DNA of 64,000 nucleotides from NCBI RefSeq assembly GCF_039545135.1, contig NZ_BAABRU010000007.1, forward strand, positions 288,415-352,414, read 5' to 3'. The notes beneath the pieces are model-generated. The model did no database searches, had not been told where the DNA came from, and saw only the letters and a list, made by a program, of their open reading frames with translations. This DNA is from Herpetosiphon gulosus (GTDB lineage Bacteria; Chloroflexota; Chloroflexia; Chloroflexales; Herpetosiphonaceae). Numbering within the stretch: the stretch's first letter is position 1; every line of letters starts with the position of its first letter. This document shows positions 18,317-25,290 of this stretch, one piece after another. The translations under genes and the position numbers were made by a program.

Positions 18317-18985
18317 GTGAGTATTGAAACCACCAGCCTGATTAGCGAGCTAGAGGCGATTCATGCCACCCGCGAAATCGCGCTCAAATCGGCTCGCGAA
18401 CTGATTCGCCAATGTGCCAACACAATTCGGGCAGTCCATCGCCACGAATGGGCTTTGGCCGAACCACTCTTGCAAGCAACGGCGACGGCAGCTCAAAGCC
18501 TGCACGAACGCCTTCAGGATTATCCGGCCTTGCTGTATGCAGGCTATACCCAAGATGCCTTCAAAGAATATGCCGAAGCTGCCTTGACTTTGGCCTTGGT
18601 ACGCGGCGAAACCTTACCAACCCATCACGCCTTGGGCGTTGAAGCAGCGGCCTATTTAAATGGTTTAGCCGAGGCCGCCAGCGAATTGCGGCGCTATATT
18701 CTCGATGGCCTGCGCCATGGCAAGGTCGATAGCGGCGAACGCCTGCTCGATCAGATGGATGAGATCTATAGCTTTTTGGTGACTGTCGATTTCCCCGATG
18801 CCGTAACCAGTGGCTTGCGCCGCACAACCGATGCACTACGAGCAGTGCTCGAACGCACCCGTGGCGATCTGACCAGCGCCGTGCGCCAAGAACAATTGGT
18901 TGTCGCCCTCGCCCGCTTTGAACAACATATGGGGCTGCCCCTCGCTGCGCTACAGGAGTCAACGCCCGATGAAACAGACAGTTAG
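18317..18985 (+). CDS. Translin-family protein
   Basis: A 222-residue all-helical protein matching the translin fold: early ALKSARELIRQCANTIRAVHRHEWALAE, then YAGYTQDAFKEYAEAALTLALV, then DGLRHGKVDSGERLLDQMDEIYSFLVTVDFPDAVTSGLRRTTD (quoted in short parts). Translins bind single-stranded nucleic acid and, in eukaryotes, partner with TRAX in an RNA-processing nuclease. Bacterial members are rare and their role is not known to me. GTG at 18317 is chosen with AAGGA upstream. The end overlaps aroA by 17 bp, so the two are translationally coupled. It does not keep obvious TRAX-type acidic nuclease residues that I can place with confidence. Confidence 0.8.
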   Translation: MSIETTSLISELEAIHATREIALKSARELIRQCANTIRAVHRHEWALAEPLLQATATAAQSLHERLQDYPALLYAGYTQDAFKEYAEAALTLALVRGETLPTHHALGVEAAAYLNGLAEAASELRRYILDGLRHGKVDSGERLLDQMDEIYSFLVTVDFPDAVTSGLRRTTDALRAVLERTRGDLTSAVRQEQLVVALARFEQHMGLPLAALQESTPDETDS

Positions 18986-20264
18986 CCATGCCAAGCGCCT
19001 ACGCGGGGCAATTAGCGTCCCAGGTGATAAATCGATCTCGCATCGCTCGGTGTTGTTCAATGCTTTAGCCGAGGGCAACGCCGAAATTACGGGCTTCTTG
19101 CCAGGCGCTGATTGTCTTTCGTCAATCGCCTGTTTGCGTCAAATGGGCGTTGAAATTGAACACACCGATGATAAAGTACGGGTGTTCGGGCGGGGTTTGC
19201 GTGGCCTACGCGAGCCAAGCGACGTTTTAGATTGTGGTAATTCGGGCACAACCCTGCGATTATTGGCTGGTTTGTTGGCTGGACAGCCATTTTTGAGCGT
19301 GCTGACTGGCGATGCCTCGTTGCGTTCACGCCCACAACGCCGCATCACCGAACCATTACGTCAACTAGGAGCTAAGCTCGATGGCCGCGATAACGGTAAT
19401 CGTGCGCCATTGGTGATTCGCGGCACAACAATTCATGGTGGCAACTACGAATTGCCAATCGCCAGTGCTCAAGTTAAATCGGCCTTGCTCTTGGCTGGCT
19501 TAACTGGCGATGCTCCAATGCGTTTATCGGGCAAGATTGTCAGTCGCGACCATACCGAGCGTATGTTGATCGCGATGGGCGTTGATCTGACAGTCAAAGA
19601 TGGTGAGATTGTGCTCTATCCACCGAGCCATCCGGTTTTCCCCTATCCACTTTCGTTGCATGTTCCAGGCGATCCTTCATCGGCAACCTTCTGGTGGGTG
19701 GCAGCGGCAATTCACCCCGATGCGGAAATTACCACCTTGGGCGTGGGATTAAACCCTAGCCGCACCGGAGCGCTCGATGTGCTCAAAGCCATGGGCGCGA
19801 ATATTACGATCAGCAACGAGCGCAATGAAGGCGCAGAGCCAGTTGGCGATGTAACTGTGCGCGGCGGTGGCTTGCGGGGCACACGCATCGATGGTGATTT
19901 AATTCCGCGTTTGATCGACGAGATCCCCGTGCTAGCAGTGGCGGCAGCCTGTGCAGTTGGCGAAACCGTAGTTGCCGATGCCGAAGAACTGCGAGCCAAA
20001 GAAACCGATCGCGTAGCCACGGTAGTTAGCGAATTAAGCGCGATGGGTGCAACCCTTGAAGCCACACCCGATGGCATGATCATCGCTGGTGGTGGTGAGT
20101 TGCAGGGTGCTAAAGTTCAATCGCATGGCGATCATCGGATCGCCATGGCCTTGGCGGTGGCTGGCTTAGTGGCCGAAGGCGAAACAATTATCGACGAAGC
20201 CGAAGCCGTAACCGTCTCGTACCCAACATTCTGGCAGCATTACGCGCAGATCAAAGAAGCCTGA
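18969..20264 (+). CDS. aroA: 3-phosphoshikimate 1-carboxyvinyltransferase (EPSP synthase)
   Basis: Joins shikimate 3-phosphate and phosphoenolpyruvate in the shikimate pathway to aromatic amino acids. Standard motifs: VPGDKSISHRS (substrate Lys/Ser), DCGNSGTTLRLLAG, SAQVKSALLLAGL, the catalytic Asp region LIDEIPVLAVAA, LRAKETDR, and GDHRIAMALAVAGL near the C-terminus. 431 residues, complete. ATG at 18969 overlaps the translin end; AGGAG lies 11 bases upstream. The SDR gene follows at 31 bp and may share the transcript. Confidence 0.95.
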   Translation: MKQTVSHAKRLRGAISVPGDKSISHRSVLFNALAEGNAEITGFLPGADCLSSIACLRQMGVEIEHTDDKVRVFGRGLRGLREPSDVLDCGNSGTTLRLLAGLLAGQPFLSVLTGDASLRSRPQRRITEPLRQLGAKLDGRDNGNRAPLVIRGTTIHGGNYELPIASAQVKSALLLAGLTGDAPMRLSGKIVSRDHTERMLIAMGVDLTVKDGEIVLYPPSHPVFPYPLSLHVPGDPSSATFWWVAAAIHPDAEITTLGVGLNPSRTGALDVLKAMGANITISNERNEGAEPVGDVTVRGGGLRGTRIDGDLIPRLIDEIPVLAVAAACAVGETVVADAEELRAKETDRVATVVSELSAMGATLEATPDGMIIAGGGELQGAKVQSHGDHRIAMALAVAGLVAEGETIIDEAEAVTVSYPTFWQHYAQIKEA

Positions 20265-20295
20265 TCGCGCCGATAGCCCAACAAGGAGGTTGTGC

Positions 20296-21150
20296 ATGTT
20301 TCGTTCAGATCTGCTCAAAGACAAAGTGATCATCATCACTGGTGGGGGTTCGGGCTTGGGGCGTTCAATGGGTGAGCGCTTCCTTGAGTTGGGGGCAAAG
20401 TTGGCAATTACCAGCCGCAATGCCGAAAAATTGAGCACCGCAGCCAGCGAAATGATGGCAGCCAAAGGCGGTGAAGTTTTTACGGTGCCCTGCGATGTGC
20501 GCGACCCCGAAGCGGTTGACCAAATGATCGAGGCCGTTTGGAATCATTTCGGCACGGTCGATATTTTGGTTAATAACGCTGCTGGCAACTTTATCAGCCC
20601 AACCGAGAAGCTTTCGCACCGAGCAGTTGATGCCGTTTTGGGAATTGTGTTGCATGGTACGTTTTATTGCACCTTGGCTCTAGGCAAAAAGTGGATCGAA
20701 GCTGGGCGCGGTGGCCAATGTTTGAACATCGTTACAACTTACGCTTGGTCGGGCAGCGGCTTTGTTGTACCATCGGCGGCAGCCAAAGCTGGGGTTTTGG
20801 CCCTTACTCGCTCGTTGGCAGTCGAATGGGCACGCTATGGCATTCGAATGAACGCAATCGCACCTGGCCCCTTCCCAACTCAAGGCGCTTGGGAACGGCT
20901 TGCCCCAACCCCCGAATTGGCTGAACAAGCGCTCAATCGTGTGCCATTACGCCGCGTTGGCGAACATATTGAGCTAGCCAATTTGGCCGCCTATATGTTG
21001 GCCGACGAAGCGGGCTATATCAACGGCGAATGCATCACGATTGACGGCGGCGAGTGGCTGTATGGCGCAGGTCAATTCTCAGGGCTTGATCGCTTGCCCA
21101 ACGAAATGTGGGATATGCTCTCCAAAATGACCAAGAAAAGTGGCAATTAA
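20296..21150 (+). CDS. SDR oxidoreductase of the 2,4-dienoyl-CoA reductase type
   Basis: NAD(P)H-dependent reductase of 284 residues. Cofactor motif TGGGSGLGRSM (near residue 14) and NNAAGN. The active-site region reads PSAAAKAGV instead of Y-x-x-x-K; the missing Tyr with retained Lys is the pattern of 2,4-dienoyl-CoA reductases, as is NAIAPGPFPTQGAW. It would reduce 2,4-dienoyl-CoA esters during breakdown of unsaturated fatty acids. AAGGAGG six bases before the ATG at 20296 fixes the start. It trails aroA by 31 bp but has no obvious link with the shikimate pathway. Confidence 0.8.
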   Translation: MFRSDLLKDKVIIITGGGSGLGRSMGERFLELGAKLAITSRNAEKLSTAASEMMAAKGGEVFTVPCDVRDPEAVDQMIEAVWNHFGTVDILVNNAAGNFISPTEKLSHRAVDAVLGIVLHGTFYCTLALGKKWIEAGRGGQCLNIVTTYAWSGSGFVVPSAAAKAGVLALTRSLAVEWARYGIRMNAIAPGPFPTQGAWERLAPTPELAEQALNRVPLRRVGEHIELANLAAYMLADEAGYINGECITIDGGEWLYGAGQFSGLDRLPNEMWDMLSKMTKKSGN

Positions 21151-21471
21151 TTAACCACGAAGGACACGAAGGAGGCAAAAAATGATTCTTCGTGCTCTTC
21201 GTGTCCTTCGTGGTTAAATTTCATCCCTCATAATTAATCCTTATACTTTCCCCTAGGTTCTATGTGTAATGGATCATTGGGTTAACAACCATTTCTCTCG
21301 TTCCCTCACCCCCAACCCCTCTCCCACTGCGGCGGGCGAGGGGAGCACTCCCTGAGCGATTCCCCCTCGCCTTGCGGGCGGGAGAGGGGGTGAGGGCATG
21401 CTGGCCGTTATTAACGCGATAAACCATTACATCTAGGTTCTATGTTCTTTGCTCTATGTTCTCATTAACCT
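21151..21471. repeat. Intergenic region: 21-bp perfect inverted repeat and a family-1 repeat
   Basis: At 21151-21171 and 21197-21217 is a perfect 21-bp inverted repeat built on the phrase CCACGAAGGACACGAAG, loop 25 bases. It begins immediately after the SDR stop codon and could end transcription from that side. After TTTCATCCCTCATAATTAATCC (family-3 words, also near 35637) comes a full family-1 element at 21303-21397 (CCCTCACCCCCAACCCCTC...GGGGGTGAGGGC). TAGGTTCTATGTTC-type phrases follow. No gene is seen. Confidence 0.8.
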
Positions 21472-22218
21472 CTACAATTCAACTGGCAATTGCTCGGCCA
21501 AGCGAATGCCAGCAAGGCTCAAAGGGCAGCGATAGGCATAAATTTCAACGCCACGGGCAGCGACTGCGGCCAAAGTTTCAGCAAAGGCTGGATCAATTTG
21601 GCGGTTGACGGCAACCCGCTGAGCATCGCCACGTTGCACAATAAAAATCACGGCTGTGCGCCGCCCTTGTTCATGCAATTCGGCCAATTCGAGCAAGTGT
21701 CGGCGGCCCCGCACGGTCGGCGCATCGGGAAACAAGGCCAAACTATGCTCAGCATCACCGACACTTTTCACCTCGACCAGCCATGGGCAATCGCCGCCAT
21801 GACGCTTGGCTTTGGTTGGTGGAGCCGGAGCTAAACCAAAATCAAAGCGGCTTGCCCCAAGTTTGACTTCACGCTCAATATGGCTATATTCAGCAAAAGG
21901 CGCGAGGGTTTGCGCTCGCAGGGCAGCCTCAACCAAACGATTTGGCAAGCCTGTATCCAATGAAACCAGTTCGTCAGCCTCATACACTCCGGCTACTTGA
22001 TAGGCAGTTTTACGGCCTTCGGCTGGTTTGTGGCCTAGCACCAGCTGCGCTCCTGGCACGAGTTTGGTCAATAAACGGCCTCGATCAGCCAAATGCGCCT
22101 GAACAATTACCCCATCGGCCAATTGAGCCAGCACCAAAAAGCGATTTGGTCGCTCCAAAAAAGTGGCTTGCACCAACGGCGCACCGCCAACTAAGGCAAC
22201 TTGAATTGTTGTTTCCAC
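21472..22218 (-). CDS. sfsA: SfsA family protein (sugar fermentation stimulation protein homologue)
   Basis: The family has an OB-like N-terminal part and a nuclease-like fold; reported as a DNA-binding regulator of maltose use in E. coli, exact role unsettled. Visible: ERPNRFLVLAQL, AHLADRGRLLTKLVPGAQ (family H-x-P-N-x-G-R variant with Ala-Asp), FDFGL, the PWLVEVKSV active-site-like strand, FPDAPTVRGRRHLLEL, and FIVQRGD. An ATG exists at 22251, but TATAAT at 22250-22255 overlaps it, so the GTG at 22218 with AAGGG upstream is preferred (248 residues). Divergent from the phosphatase operon. Confidence 0.85.
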   Translation of the reverse strand: METTIQVALVGGAPLVQATFLERPNRFLVLAQLADGVIVQAHLADRGRLLTKLVPGAQLVLGHKPAEGRKTAYQVAGVYEADELVSLDTGLPNRLVEAALRAQTLAPFAEYSHIEREVKLGASRFDFGLAPAPPTKAKRHGGDCPWLVEVKSVGDAEHSLALFPDAPTVRGRRHLLELAELHEQGRRTAVIFIVQRGDAQRVAVNRQIDPAFAETLAAVAARGVEIYAYRCPLSLAGIRLAEQLPVEL

Positions 22219-22334
22219 AATGGCCCTTACCACTAAAAAAACGAAGTCCATTATAGCCTTAATCAGCTTGGTACAGCGTGGTACAATGGCTTGCGGTCGT
22301 TAATCACCGATAAAAACTGATAAAGGATTGAGGT

Positions 22335-22877
22335 ATGCTGGCAGTTTTGCAGCATTGGTTTTATGTTTTGCGCTCACGGTTAGTCATGGGAACGCGCCGA
22401 CTCTATCGGCGACTTGGCGGCAAAGTTAAGCCGCGGGTCAACCAAATTACTGAGCAATTATACCTTGGCGGCTTTTTCGATCTCCACGATTGGCAGATTT
22501 TACACGCTCAAGGTGTGCGGGTGACGGTCAATCTCCAAGCTGAGCGCCAAGATCAGTTTGGCACGTTAGGCAACGAGGGCTACCTATGGCTGCCAACCAT
22601 GGATCGCCAAGCACCTAGCCCTGAAGCGCTCCAACAAGGCGTGGCTTTTGTGCAACAAGCTATCGAGACTGACCACAAGGTGCTGATCCATTGTCATGCT
22701 GGCATGAGCCGTTCAGCTACCTTATGTACAGCTGTGCTGATTGCCCAAGGCATGGATTTAGAAGACGCATGGAATTTAGTTAAGGCGCGTCGCCCAATTG
22801 TGCATTTGCATCCCTGGCAACGCCGAGCTTTAGAGCAATTTGCCCACGATTGGGCACAACAAGGAGCAGAATCATGA
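22335..22877 (+). CDS. Dual-specificity protein phosphatase
   Basis: A 180-residue protein with the cysteine phosphatase loop HCHAGMSRS (Cys at about 119, Arg at about 125) and the preceding general-acid loop around LPTMDRQAPSP (Asp). Starts with an amphipathic, Arg-rich segment of about 30 residues that may contact membranes. It acts on phospho-Ser/Thr/Tyr proteins or possibly phosphorylated lipids or sugars. First gene of a tight run: its stop overlaps the next ATG by four bases (ATGA). The upstream -10 TACAAT at 22282-22287 may be its promoter. Confidence 0.85.
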   Translation: MLAVLQHWFYVLRSRLVMGTRRLYRRLGGKVKPRVNQITEQLYLGGFFDLHDWQILHAQGVRVTVNLQAERQDQFGTLGNEGYLWLPTMDRQAPSPEALQQGVAFVQQAIETDHKVLIHCHAGMSRSATLCTAVLIAQGMDLEDAWNLVKARRPIVHLHPWQRRALEQFAHDWAQQGAES

Positions 22878-23650
22878 GTTTTGCGGGCAAAACTGCCATT
22901 ATCACTGGAGCATCATCGGGCATTGGCAAGTTGATCGCCGAAGGTTTGGCGCGTGGTGGGGCCAATGTGGTGCTCGCCGCCCGTTCAGCCGAGCAACTAA
23001 ACGATCTGGCGGCAGCCATCAACCAAACCGGAGCCAAGGCACTCGCAGTTGCCACTGATGTTAGCGATGTGCAGGCAGTTCAAGCTTTGATCGATCAAGC
23101 CGTCGCCAGCTTTGGGCGGGTCGATTTGCTGATCAATAATGCTGGTTATGGGGTCTTTGATTCGATTGAGCAGATTGAATGGAAGCATCTCGAAGGCATG
23201 ATCACGGTTAATTATTTTGGGGCAATGCATTGTATTCGGGCGGTCTTGCCTGTCATGCGCAAGCAAAATAGTGGCCATATTGTGAATGTAGCTTCGGTGG
23301 CAGGCTTGGTTTCAACCCACAACATGGGCAGTTATTCAGCTTCAAAACATGCTTTGATGGCGGCCTCTGAGGCCTTGCAAATTGAATTGCGGGGCACGCC
23401 GATCAAATGTTCATTAGTTTGCCCTGCCCCAATCGCCACGCCATTTTTTGATTCCGCCGACTTCAATAAGATGTCGCGCTTTGCCTCAATCTTTGGCATG
23501 CTCAAGCCTCACGATGTCACTGAGATTGTGCTGCATGTGGCGGCCAACCCCACGACTCAGCGGGTTATTCCGCGGATTTATCATGTGTTTGGGGTAGCAT
23601 ATCGAATCTTTCCAGCCTTCACCCGTTGGTTGGTGAAAATGGTTGGCTAA
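22874..23650 (+). CDS. Short-chain dehydrogenase/reductase, classical
   Basis: A 258-residue NAD(P)-dependent oxidoreductase. TGASSGIG cofactor loop near residue 12, NNAGYG, catalytic Ser before YSASKHALMAASEAL (Y-x-x-x-K present), then VCPAPIATPFF. The C-terminus RIFPAFTRWLVKMVG is hydrophobic and basic, as in membrane-associated DltE-like or sphinganine-reductase-like SDRs. ATG at 22874 overlaps the phosphatase stop (ATGA), with AAGGAG upstream. Substrate unknown; co-expression with the heptose genes suggests lipid or envelope carbohydrate metabolism, which is inference. Confidence 0.85.
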   Translation: MSFAGKTAIITGASSGIGKLIAEGLARGGANVVLAARSAEQLNDLAAAINQTGAKALAVATDVSDVQAVQALIDQAVASFGRVDLLINNAGYGVFDSIEQIEWKHLEGMITVNYFGAMHCIRAVLPVMRKQNSGHIVNVASVAGLVSTHNMGSYSASKHALMAASEALQIELRGTPIKCSLVCPAPIATPFFDSADFNKMSRFASIFGMLKPHDVTEIVLHVAANPTTQRVIPRIYHVFGVAYRIFPAFTRWLVKMVG

Positions 23651-23671
23651 TTTTGAATACTGAGAATAAGC

Positions 23672-24667
23672 ATGATCACTGTTGAACATGTGGCCCAACT
23701 CGCCAATCGCCGCGTGCTGGTGGTTGGCGATGTTGTGCTCGACGAATATTTGTATGGCAAGCCCGAACGGCTCTCGCGCGAGGCGGCAATTCCGGTTTTA
23801 GAATTTGAGCAACGGCGAATTATTCCTGGTGGTGCAGCTAACCCTGCGACCAATATCACCGCCCTCGGCAGCACGGCTGGGATTGTGGCATTAATCGGTG
23901 CTGATCAAGCTGGCCATGAATTAGCCAATGCCTTGCATAAACGCAAGGTGAGCACCGCTGGATTGCTGCGTGATGAGCAACGCCCAACCACCACTAAAAC
24001 CCGCATTTTGGCCTCGGTACAATTAACCGTTGCCCAACAAGTTGCTCGACTCGATAAGGTTGATCGGCGGCCAGTTGATCCAAATTTGGAAGATCAGGCG
24101 ATCGAATTATTAGGCCAATTGATTCCCCAAGTTGATGCTGTGCTTTGCTCAGATTATCGCGTGGGCTGGCTCAGCCAGCGGCTAATTCAACACATCCAAC
24201 AGTTATGTCAACAATATAAAACTTTGTTGACAGTTGATAGCCAAGGTCGCTTTGAACCCTACGCTGGAGCCGATTTTCTCAAGTGCAATTTGGGCGAGGC
24301 TGAGGCGTGGCTTGGCCAGCGTTTAGCTAACGATCAGCAAGTCGAACAGGGCTTGCAACGCTTGCGCGATCAACTTAAGTTGGCGGCGGTCGTGATTACT
24401 CGAGGCGGGGCAGGCTTTTCGCTACTCGATGCAGCAGGCATCCATCATATTCCAGCAGTGCCAATTGGTGAGGTGTTTGATGCAACTGGGGCGGGCGATA
24501 CCTTTATTGCCACCGCCACACTTAGTTTGTGTGCAAGCCATAGCCCGCTTATTGCTGCCAAACTTGCTAACACGGCGGCAGCCTTGGTAGTACGCCGAAT
24601 TGGCGTAGCCACAGTTAGCCCGAACGAGCTTCAGAACGCATTAATTCAATTTGGCCAGATTGTATGA
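23672..24667 (+). CDS. hldA: PfkB-family kinase, D-glycero-beta-D-manno-heptose-7-phosphate kinase-like
   Basis: Resembles the kinase half of HldE (RfaE domain I), which phosphorylates heptose 7-phosphate at C1. VLVVGDVVLDEYLYGKPERLSREA, IPGGAANPATNITALG, LCSDYRVGWLS, KCNLGEAEAWLG and the catalytic GEVFDATGAGDTFIATATLSL (Asp in GAGD) are all characteristic. 331 residues. It is a separate gene; the nucleotidyltransferase half follows eight bases later. It is 21 bp from the SDR gene, so four genes are probably co-transcribed. Other PfkB substrates are possible, but the partner gene makes the heptose assignment likely. Confidence 0.8.
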   Translation: MITVEHVAQLANRRVLVVGDVVLDEYLYGKPERLSREAAIPVLEFEQRRIIPGGAANPATNITALGSTAGIVALIGADQAGHELANALHKRKVSTAGLLRDEQRPTTTKTRILASVQLTVAQQVARLDKVDRRPVDPNLEDQAIELLGQLIPQVDAVLCSDYRVGWLSQRLIQHIQQLCQQYKTLLTVDSQGRFEPYAGADFLKCNLGEAEAWLGQRLANDQQVEQGLQRLRDQLKLAAVVITRGGAGFSLLDAAGIHHIPAVPIGEVFDATGAGDTFIATATLSLCASHSPLIAAKLANTAAALVVRRIGVATVSPNELQNALIQFGQIV

Positions 24668-24674
24668 GGCTTCG

Positions 24675-25169
24675 ATGAATTCACCATTTACTGATTTAGC
24701 CGATTTAGTTGTACTTCGCCAGCAGTGGCGCGAACAGGGCTTGAGCGTGGTTTTTACCAATGGAGCCTTCGATTTGCTGCATGCAGGCCATGTAACCTAC
24801 CTGCAAGCAGCCCGAGCCTTGGGCGATCTGTTGATTGTTGGCTTGAACAGCGATGCCTCAGTCCGTGGCTACAAAGGCCCAACCCGCCCAATCGTGCCTG
24901 AGCTTCAGCGCGGAATTGTGCTTGCAGCATTGCGCTCGGTCGAGTATGTCACACTATTTGAATCGTTAACCGCCGAGCCATTAGTTAGTGCTTTACAACC
25001 TGATATCTATGTCAAAGGTGGCGATTATGCTCACCCTGAGCAAGCAAGCAACGGCAAAGATTTACCTGAGGCGCGAATTGTTTTGGCCTATGGCGGCAAA
25101 GTCGAGCTAATTCAGTATCAAGCAGGGCTATCCACTAGCAACCTGATTGCCAAAATTCGCAGCGAGTAA
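24675..25169 (+). CDS. hldB: Heptose-1-phosphate nucleotidyltransferase-like protein (RfaE domain II)
   Basis: Cytidylyltransferase-fold enzyme; in the heptose route it makes an activated nucleotide heptose. It has the HxGH motif (DLLHAGHVTYLQAARALG), LNSDASVRGYKGPTRPI, VYVT/VEYVTLFESLTAEPL, YVKGGDYAHPE and the C-terminal LSTSNLIAKI. The ATG at 24675 has GAGG upstream; an earlier frame start at 24651 overlaps the kinase end. 164 residues, normal for a split domain. Last gene of the phosphatase-SDR-hldA-hldB run, followed by a large hairpin. Confidence 0.82.
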   Translation: MNSPFTDLADLVVLRQQWREQGLSVVFTNGAFDLLHAGHVTYLQAARALGDLLIVGLNSDASVRGYKGPTRPIVPELQRGIVLAALRSVEYVTLFESLTAEPLVSALQPDIYVKGGDYAHPEQASNGKDLPEARIVLAYGGKVELIQYQAGLSTSNLIAKIRSE

Positions 25170-25183
25170 ATCGATCACTTAAC

Positions 25184-25260
25184 ATGCGCTCTAGCAGCCA
25201 GCAACCATATCGAGGGCTTCAAATCAACCTCGACAGCAGCCTTTGCCTGCTAGGGCGCAT
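25184..25260. terminator. Nested hairpin between hldB and the ABC exporter (bidirectional terminator or structured RNA)
   Basis: ATGCGCTCTAGCAG (25184-25197) pairs with CTGCTAGGGCGCAT (25247-25260) over 14 positions with one G-U. Inside it TCGAGG (25210-25215) pairs with CCTCGA (25228-25233). The whole 77-bp dyad lies between two convergent genes, 15 bp past hldB and 30 bp before the exporter stop. No T-run on either strand. Confidence 0.5.
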
Positions 25261-25290
25261 TAGATCAATAGGATTTCAGTTAGCTAGCTT

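Noticed and set aside
18969..20264. Glyphosate-insensitive EPSP synthase
   Set aside because: The GNSGTTLR loop differs from the E. coli P101 context, but this is ordinary for Gram-positive-type enzymes; nothing else supports insensitivity.
20296..21150. Inactive SDR because the YxxxK Tyr is missing
   Set aside because: Dienoyl-CoA reductases naturally lack that Tyr and keep the Lys, so this pattern is expected.
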